The notes: generated from the letters alone by a model not told the origin. Positions 45,190 to 55,349 are shown, counted from the stretch's first letter. The stretch: 64,000 nt of DNA from Commensalibacter papalotli (GCF_947179115.1 NZ_CAMXCI010000003.1:124001-188000); one strand, 5' to 3'. Made by a program: numbers and translations.

Positions 45190-47469
45190 GTGGATCAACC
45201 ATTAAACATTCCCCCTCAGTCAGGATCGGGGCAAAATAAAGACGGTGCAAGTCAAAAAACTGAACGTCTTTCCCCGATGATGATCCGTATTCGTGCCGCA
45301 ATGGCTGCTGCTAAATTTCACGGAGTGGATTTAGATATCCGTGATTTGGCCAAGCAACCTGGTGAAGATTCTCCCTCTCCAGCAACCCTTTCACGTTGGT
45401 TAAACGGTCAAGGATTGGTTGCAAAAGGCATGCGTTTAAAGTGGCGATATTTAATTCGCTTATATAACTCTCCTCCTGTAGTGCTAATGTTCAAAGATGG
45501 CTCTGCGGGCTTGATGGTTGGCGTTAATCCTAAGAAGCGTATTGTTTTTTTACGAGATCCTTTGGGCAAAGAGACCGATACTCCGATTGCTGTTGATGAA
45601 TTGCGTTTACGTCAAGCATGGACGGGTGATGTTCTTTTAGTAAAGGCAAATCGTAATCTATCTGAAGCTGAAGCAAAAATTAATTTTACATGGCTTACAA
45701 AGATGGTATTGCGTGAACGTGTGTCGTTGCGTGATATTAGCTTTGCCTCCATGATTATCAGTATCTTGCAAATTTTTCCTGCATTCATTGTGATGCAGGT
45801 TGTTAACCGAGTGATAGCGTTCCATTCAACAGCAACATTAGTGTCTATTACTGGCTTGCTTATCATTTTGAGTTTTTATGAGGTTCTCATTTCGTATGCT
45901 CGTCGTGAATTAACGGCAGTGTTGGGTAATAGGTTGGATTCTCGTATTTCTATCCATACTTATAACCGTTTATTATCCTTGCCCTTAGAGTTTTTTGAGC
46001 GTCAACAAGCAGGTCGTATTGTTGGTAAAGTTTCTCAGATATACTCTGTTCGTGACTTTATTACGGGAAGGTTGCTAACAACGTTTCTTGATTTGTTTAC
46101 CTTAGTGGTTATTCTGCCATTCTTGTTTTATATCAGTCCAACCTTAGCATGGCTTACTGTTGCTGGTGCTGGTGGGATTGGGTTGATTGTCGTATTGTTT
46201 TTTCCAGCCATTACAATTCGCTTTAAAAACCGTATCGAAGCTGAGATGGGGCGTGCATCCATGATGTATGAAACTGTTGCAGGTATTCGAACGGTTAAAA
46301 CTTTAGCTTTGGAGCCCGCGCGTCGGCGTGAATGGGATGAAGTTATTGCTGATGTTTCGAAGTGGCGTTTAGCGACGTCTCGAATTCAAAACTGGCCAGA
46401 GACTTTGGTAATGCCAATAGATTTCTTTATTAATCGTGGTATTATTTTGATTGGTGCCTATCTTGCAATCACGAGCCCAACCTCTGGAATTGATGCTGGT
46501 TCAGTTGTTGCTTTTATGATGTTGGGTGGCCGTGTTGCTTCGCCATTAGTAGGGATTGCAAAATTAACGTCAGTGATGACTGAAGTCAAAACTTCATTAG
46601 GTCAGGCTGGTGAAATTTTAAATAATCCAACAGAAACCAAAGCGTTAACGACAGGATTGCGTCCTAAAATTGTGGGGGCATTGGCTTTTGAAAACGTTAA
46701 TTTTACGTATCCTGGTGGTAGTAGTCGTGCGTTAAAAGATTTAACATTCTCAATTCCAGCTGGGACTATGTTGGGTCTGGTTGGACGAAGTGGTTCTGGG
46801 AAGTCTACAGTTACACGTTTGTTGCAAGGTGTTAGCCGAGATTATACAGGTTTTTTACGTCTTGATGGTGTTGATTTGCGCGAAATTAATTTAACACATT
46901 TAAGACGCTCATTCGGTGTTGTATTACAGGACAACTTCTTATTTCGTGGAACGATTAAAGAAAATATTACTGCAGGTCGTCCGGGTTTAACAATGGATGA
47001 TGTTATTAGAGCTTCGCGTTTGGCTGGAGCTGAAGAATTTATTGAGCGTATGCCTGCTGGTTATGATACTTTTATTGAGGAAGGATCGACTAATATTTCA
47101 GGTGGGCAACGTCAGAGGTTGGCGATTGCGCGTTCTGTTATTTTGGATCCCAAATTCATGATCTTAGATGAAGCAACTTCTGCTTTGGATCCAGAAAGTG
47201 AAGCTTTGGTAAATGCTAACTTAGAGCGTATTGCCAAAGGAAGAACAATGGTGATTGTATCGCATAGACTGTCTTCTTTGGTGAACTGTGATAAAATTAT
47301 GGTTTTAGATCAGGGGGTTATGCAGGATATTGGTACTCATGAAGAGTTATTGGAAACCTGTGAAATTTATCGCACTTTATGGCTGCAACAAAATAGACAT
47401 ACTCAAGGTGGTGGTAAAACCAATAAAGACAATCAAAGTGGCGATGGCTTGGTGCCTGAAGGAGTTTAA
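45190..47469 (+). CDS. Type I secretion ABC transporter (HlyB/LapB type) with C39-like domain
   Basis: 759 residues from GTG 45190, with GAGG about eight bases upstream. Residues 30-160 form a peptidase-C39-like domain (SPATLSRWLNGQGLVAKGM, VVLMFKDGSAGLMVG) that lacks the catalytic Cys, as in transporters that bind substrates without cleaving them. Six membrane helices follow (about 180-460, LSLPLEFFERQQAGRI). The ATPase has Walker A GRSGSGKST near 533, signature SGGQRQRLA near 636, Walker B MILDEATSAL near 655, and SHRLSS. It would power protein export with the membrane-fusion protein next door. First gene of a five-gene run. Confidence 0.93.
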   Translation: MDQPLNIPPQSGSGQNKDGASQKTERLSPMMIRIRAAMAAAKFHGVDLDIRDLAKQPGEDSPSPATLSRWLNGQGLVAKGMRLKWRYLIRLYNSPPVVLMFKDGSAGLMVGVNPKKRIVFLRDPLGKETDTPIAVDELRLRQAWTGDVLLVKANRNLSEAEAKINFTWLTKMVLRERVSLRDISFASMIISILQIFPAFIVMQVVNRVIAFHSTATLVSITGLLIILSFYEVLISYARRELTAVLGNRLDSRISIHTYNRLLSLPLEFFERQQAGRIVGKVSQIYSVRDFITGRLLTTFLDLFTLVVILPFLFYISPTLAWLTVAGAGGIGLIVVLFFPAITIRFKNRIEAEMGRASMMYETVAGIRTVKTLALEPARRREWDEVIADVSKWRLATSRIQNWPETLVMPIDFFINRGIILIGAYLAITSPTSGIDAGSVVAFMMLGGRVASPLVGIAKLTSVMTEVKTSLGQAGEILNNPTETKALTTGLRPKIVGALAFENVNFTYPGGSSRALKDLTFSIPAGTMLGLVGRSGSGKSTVTRLLQGVSRDYTGFLRLDGVDLREINLTHLRRSFGVVLQDNFLFRGTIKENITAGRPGLTMDDVIRASRLAGAEEFIERMPAGYDTFIEEGSTNISGGQRQRLAIARSVILDPKFMILDEATSALDPESEALVNANLERIAKGRTMVIVSHRLSSLVNCDKIMVLDQGVMQDIGTHEELLETCEIYRTLWLQQNRHTQGGGKTNKDNQSGDGLVPEGV

Positions 47470-47471
47470 TT

Positions 47472-49034
47472 ATGGTAGATGATAATAAACAAGATCAATT
47501 ACCAGAAGGCACTCAACCTAATGGAAGTGATGATATAAACACTTTGACTCGTTCTGAAAAACAAAGTCAATCAATTGAAAATGTTTCTAAAACATCCGAG
47601 GTTGTTGACGGGGAAAAGGATGAGACTGTTCCTGATGGATATTATTTGCCTGATGCTGATTCAGATGATAGTTTTGGTGCTGATATGCCCCAAGCATTGT
47701 TGGAATTCCATTCCCCCACTTCTGCTGCAATTAATATGCCGCCGACGGCTTCTGCTCAATATTTAACTTGGTTGATTGGTGCTTTGGCTGTTTTTTCGAT
47801 TTTAGGAATGTGTTTTTTTCCGTTAGACAAAGTTGTATCTGCTGATGGGCGTTTAATTTCAACGACTACTCCTTTGTTGATACAGCCTTTAGAACAAAGT
47901 ATTATTAAATCAATAGACGTGAAAGAAGGGGATTTTGTTACTAAAGGACAAATTGTTGCCCACCTAGATCCTACTTTATCTGATGCTGATATTGAAAATT
48001 TAAGAGTACAAGTTGATACAGATAAGGCTGAATATGAACGTTTGCGTGCTGAGGCAGATGGTAAAACATACACAGTAGATCCATCTAATTCTGCATCCGT
48101 AGAGCAAGGAAATCTGTTTTTAAAGCGTAAATTAGAATATGATGCTAAGGTTGACAGTTTTGATCAAAAAATTGCTGAACAGCAAGCTCAGTTAAAAAAT
48201 TATCTAGCAAGTATTGCTGTTCTACGTGGGCGAGTGAAAGTAGCTTCAGATGTGCATCAAATGCGTCAAAAGTTACAGCAAGAAGAAGTAGGCAGTAAAT
48301 TATCTACTTTAGGTTCACAAGATACTTTGATGGATGTTGAAAGTAGATTAATTACAGCTCAGCAATCTGCGAATGGAACAAGTAAAAGAATTGAATCATT
48401 ATTGTCAGATCGTACTGCATATATTGAAAACTGGAAAGGATCGGTTTACAAAGAGCTTAACGCTTCACTAAAACAATTGGCACGTGAGGACAGTGAATAT
48501 AAAAAAGCACGTTTACGTAGTAAAAAAATAGTTTTGAGAGCAGAGCAAGATGCAATTGTATTTTCAATTTCCAAAGGATCTGTTGGTTCTGTTTTGAATG
48601 CAGGCGTTCCTTTTATGACACTGATTCCAGTTGGAACAGGGTTAGAGGTTGAGGCTGTTGTTGCTGGTGATGAGGTTGGATACTTAAAATTAGGAGATAA
48701 GGCAAATATTAAATTTAGTACGTTCCCTTATACTCAATATGGTGGTGCTGAAGCAATTTTAACGAATATTAGTGCTGATGTGTTCCAACCAGGTGATATG
48801 ACGCAAGAAACAAACCGTCTGGGTGCAGCACCAATAACATTTAGAGAGAAGCCTTTCTTTAGAGCTCGCTTGAAAATTGAGAAATATACACTTCATGGTG
48901 TTCCTAACTTTTTCCATCCCACACCTGGATTAACAGTTTCTGCCGATATTCATGTGGGTAAAAGAACTGTTGCTCAATATTTAATGAATGGTGTTGTTCC
49001 ACAGTTAACAAATGGGATGCGAGATCCTCAGTAA
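47472..49034 (+). CDS. HlyD-family membrane-fusion protein of the type I secretion system
   Basis: 520 residues. An unusually long acidic cytoplasmic lead of about 95 residues precedes one membrane helix (YLTWLIGALAVFSILGMCFFP). The periplasmic part has a lipoyl/barrel-sandwich start (VVSADGRLISTTTPLLIQPLEQS, VKEGDFVTKGQIVAHLDP), coiled-coil segments (about 170-330) and the C-terminal half of the barrel (RAEQDAIVFSISKGSVGSVL). It bridges the inner-membrane ATPase to an outer-membrane TolC-like channel, which is not in this window. It starts 2 bp after the ATPase stop, so the two are translationally coupled. Confidence 0.93.
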   Translation: MVDDNKQDQLPEGTQPNGSDDINTLTRSEKQSQSIENVSKTSEVVDGEKDETVPDGYYLPDADSDDSFGADMPQALLEFHSPTSAAINMPPTASAQYLTWLIGALAVFSILGMCFFPLDKVVSADGRLISTTTPLLIQPLEQSIIKSIDVKEGDFVTKGQIVAHLDPTLSDADIENLRVQVDTDKAEYERLRAEADGKTYTVDPSNSASVEQGNLFLKRKLEYDAKVDSFDQKIAEQQAQLKNYLASIAVLRGRVKVASDVHQMRQKLQQEEVGSKLSTLGSQDTLMDVESRLITAQQSANGTSKRIESLLSDRTAYIENWKGSVYKELNASLKQLAREDSEYKKARLRSKKIVLRAEQDAIVFSISKGSVGSVLNAGVPFMTLIPVGTGLEVEAVVAGDEVGYLKLGDKANIKFSTFPYTQYGGAEAILTNISADVFQPGDMTQETNRLGAAPITFREKPFFRARLKIEKYTLHGVPNFFHPTPGLTVSADIHVGKRTVAQYLMNGVVPQLTNGMRDPQ

Positions 49035-49071
49035 ATTGAGTATTTCTTATGGTTAGTTTTAGGAGGATAGC

Positions 49072-50985
49072 ATGAGACGTTTATTTGGTTCTAAGAATAA
49101 AAAGATTGATAGAATATTAAATAAAGCAAAAGCGGCTTATGATGATAAAGATTATGAAGTTGCTTTCAATCTATTTTCACAGGCAGCTTCTATGCAATCA
49201 CCTGAAGCTCAATATTGGCTTGGAATGTGCTATCTGAATGGTTATGGAGTTATTCTGAATTTGAATGATGCTGCTTTATGGCATGAAGCAGCAGCCGAGG
49301 CTGGGTGGGTTGACTCTGCTTACATGTTAGCTTTGCTTTATATGAGAGGTATACCTGAGGTCAAAAAGGTTTCTGGACAAAATATTTTTGATAAACCTGA
49401 TGTGGATTATGATAATTTAAAACCAGATTGGGATAAGTCTCGTCATTGGGCAAAATATGCTGCAGAGCAAGATTTGGCTGAGGCACAAGCTTTATATGCT
49501 TATTTGATCTCTCATGAAACCAAAGATCCAGAAATTATCACACAGGCATTAGAATGGTACGATAAATCAATTTCTCATGATTCTTCACAAGGATATATGG
49601 GGAAGGGGTTACTGTTATTGCGTTTAGGCGAAAGTGAAGCTGATTATGCAGAAGCAGCCAAATTTTTAGAAGTCGCAGCTGAACGAAAAATGGGATCTGC
49701 ATTGCATAAATTAGGTGTGATGTATGAAACAGGTAGAGGTGTTCCTACTAATTATAAACGTGCGGCAGAGTTATACAAAGAAGCAGCAGAACTTGGGATC
49801 AGAGATGCCCAAGCTTTATATGGTGTAGCATTAAAAAAAGGCCAAGGGGTAGAACAAAATTTTATCCAAGCTGAAACTTGGTTAAGAAAAGCTGCCTTAG
49901 CAGGAGATATCGAAGCTGCTGTTGTGTTGGCAGACATGAACGGTCATGGAAATGATGACATTCCTCCTAATTTTACTGAGGCAGCACGATGGTATGTTGT
50001 TGCAGCAGAAAAAGGACATATAGCTGCTACCCGTGCTTTGGGAGTATTATATCTTAGGGGGATGGGTGTACCAAAATCATTGGAAAGAGCAGTTGAATTA
50101 TTAGGTTTTGCTGCCAAAAAAGGTGATGTTGTTGCTATTGTAAGTATGGGAGAGATTGCAATTCAATTGCCCGAAAGTAACTTACAAATTGATAATGTTA
50201 TCGAAGAATACTTGACCCCTGGTGCAGAGCAAGGGTTTGCTGTTATTATGTTTAATCTGGCAGTTGCATTATTACATAGTAATTCGCTTAATCCAGATTT
50301 TGAAAAAGAAAAACAAGCCAGAGAGTGGTTAAAAAAATGCTGTAAAGAGGTAATACCAGCACGCTATTGGTATGGAAGAATGTTATTGCAAGGGACTGGT
50401 GGGGAACAAGATACTGATAAAGGTTACGCTTGGATTTCTTCTGCTGCCCATGAGGGTATTATTGACGCACAAATGTTGTGGGCAAATATTTTACTTGAAG
50501 GTAACTCTAATGATGGTTCAGCATTAGCAGAGGAAGCTGTAAAATTTTATAAAATGGCTGCTGATCAAGGCAGTGTCCCTGCAATGTTCTCTTTAGGTGC
50601 GGTTTATGGTGGCGGTAATCATCTAGAACCTGATCGTGAAAAAGCTCAAGAGTGGTTTAGGAAGGCTGCGGAAAAAGGTCACCCTAAAGCCCAGATGATG
50701 TTAGGACGTTATTTAGCGAGGGGGCTAGCTGGAACGAAAGATCTTGATCAGGCACGATATTGGTTGCAGTTGGCTCTGAAGTCTGGTGAAGTCGATGCTG
50801 AAATTGATCTTAAACAAATAGATGATCCTAGTTTAAGAGATAAAATTTCAGAAATTAAAAATACTGACTTTGAAACAAAATCAGGAACAGCTGAAAATCA
50901 ATCTATGGATACAAAAAAAGAGGCTGAAAAGAACCCAGGTAAGGTAGAGGTCGCTCCTGGATTATTTTTTGTAAAGAAGAAATAG
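49072..50985 (+). CDS. Cytoplasmic Sel1-repeat scaffold protein of the secretion operon
   Basis: 637 residues from ATG 49072 with a strong AGGAGG. No signal peptide or membrane helix, unlike the secreted Sel1 protein at 15147. About ten Sel1 units cover most of the length (SPEAQYWLGMCYLNGYG, SALHKLGVMYETGRGVPTN, DAQALYGVALKKGQGVEQN, AATRALGVLYLRGMGVP, VPAMFSLGAVYGGGNHLEPD, PKAQMMLGRYLARGLAG). It likely forms a superhelical solenoid that binds partner proteins, perhaps the glycosyltransferase or the exported cargo. It lies 37 bp after the membrane-fusion gene. Confidence 0.88.
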   Translation: MRRLFGSKNKKIDRILNKAKAAYDDKDYEVAFNLFSQAASMQSPEAQYWLGMCYLNGYGVILNLNDAALWHEAAAEAGWVDSAYMLALLYMRGIPEVKKVSGQNIFDKPDVDYDNLKPDWDKSRHWAKYAAEQDLAEAQALYAYLISHETKDPEIITQALEWYDKSISHDSSQGYMGKGLLLLRLGESEADYAEAAKFLEVAAERKMGSALHKLGVMYETGRGVPTNYKRAAELYKEAAELGIRDAQALYGVALKKGQGVEQNFIQAETWLRKAALAGDIEAAVVLADMNGHGNDDIPPNFTEAARWYVVAAEKGHIAATRALGVLYLRGMGVPKSLERAVELLGFAAKKGDVVAIVSMGEIAIQLPESNLQIDNVIEEYLTPGAEQGFAVIMFNLAVALLHSNSLNPDFEKEKQAREWLKKCCKEVIPARYWYGRMLLQGTGGEQDTDKGYAWISSAAHEGIIDAQMLWANILLEGNSNDGSALAEEAVKFYKMAADQGSVPAMFSLGAVYGGGNHLEPDREKAQEWFRKAAEKGHPKAQMMLGRYLARGLAGTKDLDQARYWLQLALKSGEVDAEIDLKQIDDPSLRDKISEIKNTDFETKSGTAENQSMDTKKEAEKNPGKVEVAPGLFFVKKK

Positions 50986-51034
50986 GAATATATTAGGATC
51001 GTTATTGTTAAGATGATCCTAATAAAAGCTTTCA

Positions 51035-54000
51035 GTGTCTCAAAAGCCAAAAATAAGATTAAAAGAATATACTAAGAAAAAAGCAGAAGGATTAGAGCGC
51101 ATTCGTCAAAGTGCTCAAAGTGCTTTTGTACGAGCGCAGGATGAAAAGACGAGAGGTAATATCCAAGAGGCAGCTCGTTGGATGGATAGAGCACATCGAT
51201 TAGCTGAATATAATCCGAATATTACATTTGATTTGGTGATGTTAAAGCTCAAACTGAGACAATATGACGATGCTTATAGTTTACTAGTTCCTTTGATGAA
51301 GAAGTTTGATTTCTACGAAGGATGGTTGGTTTTAGCAATATTGTTGGCTCATAAAAAAGAATTATCTCAATCTATAGAACAATTACACTATGCTTTATCT
51401 CGCTATTGCCCAACTAATAAAACTTGGGGAATGATTAGAGAAATTATAAGAAGTGCAGGTAAAGAGGGCTGTTGTGGGTTAATTGGTTCTGTGGGTCAAG
51501 TGTGGGTAGATAATAGGCATCGTAAGCATGTCTCAGTATTTTTGGACAATGAATGTATATTTGAAACACTAGATCCATTCTTTTCTTTACCACCAGGTTG
51601 GGAAGGGTATTCTTACCTACATGTCGAAATTGAGGATACTCCATTAGTTGGTAGCCCTATCGATATACAAGCTATTCTTCGTACGGAAGGTTTTGTAGAG
51701 AATGATGATAAATTTGTCAAAGGATGGTTATGGTATCCAGCAGAGCCTGATCGTATTCCAACTATTTATGTTACTGATGAATATGGAAAATTTTATAAAG
51801 AATTGCAAGCGATTAAGGAATTTGATGTCGCCACATTAGAATTTCCTCTTTTTAGAGCCAAACAATTTTTTATTCCGATCGATGAATTTTTGTTTGGACT
51901 ATATAGGTTTCAAGATGATTATGGTCAGAATTTGATTGGTAGTCCAATTGATCCTTTGGTATTACGAAACAAATCATCTCGTTTAAGGGATATTAAGAAG
52001 AAACATCAAAACTATATTCCAGTTTCCGCATACTATAAAGGGAGTCATCCTGAAATAGCTGATGATCAAGGTGTAAGGGTTGTCGTTATAATTCCTGTTT
52101 ATAAAGGCTTTTACGAAACAATTGCGTGCGTTGAAAGTGTATTAAAAACTTTACCAAAAGAATTTGTTATTCAATTAGTGAATGATTGTTCACCTGATAT
52201 AGAGCTTATTGAGTGGTTAGAACTTAAGGTAAATCATGAGAGTATTTTTTTAATTCATCATTTGGAAAATTTGGGTTTTCCTGGCGCAGTGAATACAGGA
52301 ATACAGGCTTGGCCTGGATATGATGTTATTTTATTAAATAGTGATACTTTGGTTGCCAAAGGTTGGGCTGATTGTTTGCATAAAGCAGCTTATAGTGAAG
52401 AGAATATTGGCACGGTTACTCCATTTTCAAATGATGCTAGTATTTTTTCCTATCCTTATCATGACAAAGTAAATCCTATTCCGTCTTTGAAATCAGTGCA
52501 AAATTTAATGAGGTATATGCAAAAAACACACCAAGATATGGTAATTAATGTGCCAACTGCACATGGGTTTTGTATGTTTATACGCCATGATTGTTTATCT
52601 CAAACAGGTTTATTCAGAGAAAATTTGTTTGCCCAAGGCTATGGTGAAGAAAATGATTTTTGTATGCGCGCTCAACATTTAGGGTGGCGGCATGTATTAG
52701 CAGCAGGTTGTTTTGTTGGACATAAAGGTGGCGTTTCTTTCCAAAATAGCAAGCAAGCTTTATTAAAGCGTAATCTGGGTATTTTAAATAAACTCTACCC
52801 TGATTATGATGAAATGGTTATGGACTATATTGATAAAGATTTTTTACGTTCTGTGCGTCGTAAAGTGGATCTATATCGTTTGCAGGATTTAGAAAAAAAA
52901 CAAGTAAAACTGTCTAAACCAATACAATATGCATTATTTATTACCCATACCTATGGAGGAGGAGTAGAAAGGGCAGTACAAGAGCGTGCTAATGAGTTGC
53001 GTTTAAAAGGAGTGACACCTTTATTTATACGCCCAACATTGTTAGGAGACGCCTGTCAACTTGAAATTCAACTAAAATCTCCTTCTTTTCAAAATGTAGA
53101 TATCGAAGAATTATATCCTAATTTTAAATTTAATCTACCGTCTGAATATGATGATTTATTAGTGTTTTTAAAAAATAGATCTGTTCTTTATATGCAAGTG
53201 CATCATTTTGCAGGACATCATGTGATGATACGTAATTTACTGCAAGATTTGAAAATTGAATATGAAATGTATGTGCATGATTACATGTCTTTTTGCCCTA
53301 GAATTTCCTTAATCAATAAACAAGAAGTATATTGTGGTGAGCCTAATGATTTAACTAAATGTCAAATATGTATTGGTAAAGAACTTTTTGATGAGAGTGA
53401 ACCTATTCATATGCAAAAATGGATAGATCGTTCTGAAAAAGAACTACAAGATGCTAAATTAATTATTGCACCTTCACAGGATACAGCCAATCGTATATAT
53501 CGTCATTTTTCTAGTATCAAAGAGATACAAATACAAAATTTAGAAGATGATCGTCCGGATTTATCTGTAGAACAGTTATCATATTTTTCACAAATTTGTA
53601 ATCAAAACCAAAATAGTCAACTTACTACTTCCTCAAAGCGGTTTAAGGTGTGTTTTATAGGTGCTATTGGTATAGAAAAAGGGTTTAATATTGTCCACCA
53701 GTTGGTCAAAGACGCAGATCAAAGAGATTTACCGTTAGAATTTTCATTGGTAGGGCGTACGGTTGATGATCGATTGTTTGAGAAAACAGATCGTCTTTTT
53801 ATTACTGGAACTTATCAAGAGGAAGAGGCTATTTCTTTAGTTAAGCAACAGAATGCAGATATCGCTTTTTTCCCTGCAATCTGGCCAGAAACTTGGTGTT
53901 ACGCGCTTAGTCTTGCATGGCGTTCTGGTTTGGAAACGGTTGCATTTGACTTTGGTGCAATTGCACAGCGTATTAAAAATACACAAAGAGGATGGATTTT

Positions 54001-54085
54001 ATCATCTTTAATGGCTATTCCTGAGCAAAATGATATGCTATTAAATTTATGTAAGAAAGTAAGATACAAAAAGGATAATCGATAA
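51035..54085 (+). CDS. Large protein with tandem GT2 and GT4 glycosyltransferase domains
   Basis: 1016 residues from GTG 51035. Residues 35-130 look like TPR-type helices (AARWMDRAHRLAEYNPN). Residues 150-310 are beta-rich and unassigned. A GT2 domain (about 347-600) has VVVIIPVYKGFYETIACVES, the DXD-like LLNSDT near 433 and GEENDFCMRAQHLGW. A GT4 domain (about 645-1010) has ITHTYGGGVERAVQ, VCFIGAIGIEKGFN and FPAIWPETWCYALSLAWRSG. It could add two different sugars in sequence. Sugars and acceptor are unknown. It probably acts in the cytoplasm before export. Confidence 0.88.
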   Translation: MSQKPKIRLKEYTKKKAEGLERIRQSAQSAFVRAQDEKTRGNIQEAARWMDRAHRLAEYNPNITFDLVMLKLKLRQYDDAYSLLVPLMKKFDFYEGWLVLAILLAHKKELSQSIEQLHYALSRYCPTNKTWGMIREIIRSAGKEGCCGLIGSVGQVWVDNRHRKHVSVFLDNECIFETLDPFFSLPPGWEGYSYLHVEIEDTPLVGSPIDIQAILRTEGFVENDDKFVKGWLWYPAEPDRIPTIYVTDEYGKFYKELQAIKEFDVATLEFPLFRAKQFFIPIDEFLFGLYRFQDDYGQNLIGSPIDPLVLRNKSSRLRDIKKKHQNYIPVSAYYKGSHPEIADDQGVRVVVIIPVYKGFYETIACVESVLKTLPKEFVIQLVNDCSPDIELIEWLELKVNHESIFLIHHLENLGFPGAVNTGIQAWPGYDVILLNSDTLVAKGWADCLHKAAYSEENIGTVTPFSNDASIFSYPYHDKVNPIPSLKSVQNLMRYMQKTHQDMVINVPTAHGFCMFIRHDCLSQTGLFRENLFAQGYGEENDFCMRAQHLGWRHVLAAGCFVGHKGGVSFQNSKQALLKRNLGILNKLYPDYDEMVMDYIDKDFLRSVRRKVDLYRLQDLEKKQVKLSKPIQYALFITHTYGGGVERAVQERANELRLKGVTPLFIRPTLLGDACQLEIQLKSPSFQNVDIEELYPNFKFNLPSEYDDLLVFLKNRSVLYMQVHHFAGHHVMIRNLLQDLKIEYEMYVHDYMSFCPRISLINKQEVYCGEPNDLTKCQICIGKELFDESEPIHMQKWIDRSEKELQDAKLIIAPSQDTANRIYRHFSSIKEIQIQNLEDDRPDLSVEQLSYFSQICNQNQNSQLTTSSKRFKVCFIGAIGIEKGFNIVHQLVKDADQRDLPLEFSLVGRTVDDRLFEKTDRLFITGTYQEEEAISLVKQQNADIAFFPAIWPETWCYALSLAWRSGLETVAFDFGAIAQRIKNTQRGWILSSLMAIPEQNDMLLNLCKKVRYKKDNR

Positions 54086-54169
54086 ACAATGATAAATTGT
54101 TATCGTTTTTATATTATGATAATTAAGAATAAAATATAAAGTATTGTTAAAAGCAGGGAAGAATAAAAA

Positions 54170-55234
54170 ATGTCAGATGGCAAAGAAACGTCTCAACAAA
54201 ATCCAAATCAACAAAGGGTTATTGATCTAAATGTTAATGGACATTTGATGAGCCTTGGTGAAGGGTTATATTGTATTTATCATGCACCAGGACAAAGCCC
54301 AGCAGATAATTTTGGTTTTCCAGGTTTACGTATTTCTTTGCCACCATTTAAACAATCCGCACAAGTAACCATTGAGACCTTTGAAAATGATGGATGGTTA
54401 GGTGCAGAAAAAAGTGCTGCACTTATACGTATTTCAGGTGGGTCTGGATTAATACTTGTGACTGTATATCAAAATCCATCTAGTCAGCAACCAGCACCAA
54501 AATTGCAAGTCGTGCGTTTAAATGATGCACCAGAACTTATTTCAATAGATAATCAACAAGTTCCAGCAGTTGGGATGCAGCAGCCAACTACCCAACCGCA
54601 AGCTTCTGCAAAACAAACGGTCGCAAAATCTCAAAATGATATTACTGTGTTTGCTCATGTGCAAGGAATGGGCGACGTTGTTGTTCAATCTGGTGAGTGG
54701 GTTGGTAATCCAGACAGCAAAACCTGGATAGAGGGATTTGGATTAAATATTAAAAAATATATCCAGCCAGATGATATTGAATATCAAGCCGTGTTAGGTA
54801 AAGGATGGATGTCTCCTTGGTATAAAGGGGATCAATTCTGTGGTAGCCGAGGAATGGCCTTGCCGTTGTGTGGTTTGCGTGTAAAATTAAGTGAAGAAGC
54901 TGCGAAAAAATACCATATTCGTTTAAGTGCAACATTTGTTGATGGTACAAAGGTTGGACCAATTGAAGATGATAGTATTTTATCAGCTGAATCGGTGGCA
55001 CCTTTAGAGGCTATCTGTTTTGAGTTGATTTCTCTTGCAGATGGTAAAGTTGTTAGTCGTGGTGGGCAAAGTATAATTAGTAATGATTCTGAAACAACAC
55101 CACCTAAGAAAGTAATCAGAAAAATAGTGCCTGCAAAATCAGCCAGAAGTAATGTAAAATTAAAAACCACAGCGGCTAAAGCTGCTGCAGCGAAGGTTGC
55201 AGAGCAAAAAAGCAACAACAAAAAAAGTAAATAA
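54170..55234 (+). CDS. Protein with a ChW-like (hydrophobic-W) domain, last gene of the operon
   Basis: 354 residues with no signal peptide. Residues 15-115 are an unrecognised beta-rich region (DNFGFPGLRISLPPF). A Gln/Pro/Ala linker leads to about 183-262, where WIEGFGLNI, YQAVLGKGWMSPWYKGD, CGSRGMALPL and CGLRVKL match the hydrophobic-W (ChW) repeat known mostly from clostridial surface proteins. The last 45 residues are Lys/Ala-rich. It may be the cargo or a glycan-binding partner of the transporter; no RTX repeats or typical type I signal are visible. A strong terminator follows. The ChW call is by eye. Confidence 0.65.
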   Translation: MSDGKETSQQNPNQQRVIDLNVNGHLMSLGEGLYCIYHAPGQSPADNFGFPGLRISLPPFKQSAQVTIETFENDGWLGAEKSAALIRISGGSGLILVTVYQNPSSQQPAPKLQVVRLNDAPELISIDNQQVPAVGMQQPTTQPQASAKQTVAKSQNDITVFAHVQGMGDVVVQSGEWVGNPDSKTWIEGFGLNIKKYIQPDDIEYQAVLGKGWMSPWYKGDQFCGSRGMALPLCGLRVKLSEEAAKKYHIRLSATFVDGTKVGPIEDDSILSAESVAPLEAICFELISLADGKVVSRGGQSIISNDSETTPPKKVIRKIVPAKSARSNVKLKTTAAKAAAAKVAEQKSNNKKSK

Positions 55235-55245
55235 TATGTTGTTTT

Positions 55246-55279
55246 AAAAGTCTACATAAAAAAATGTAGACTTTTGTTT
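55246..55279 (+). terminator. Strong terminator closing the secretion operon
   Basis: AAAAGTCTACAT (55246-55257) and ATGTAGACTTTT (55264-55275) are perfect 12-bp arms with a 6-nt A loop, followed by GTTTG. It lies 12 bp after the ChW-like gene's stop and separates it from the next glycosyltransferase gene. Confidence 0.85.
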
Positions 55280-55349
55280 GAATATATATAGTCCTGTTTT
55301 GTTTTTACTTATCGGCAACAGGGCTTTGTTAATATGAATTGGTTTTGCT

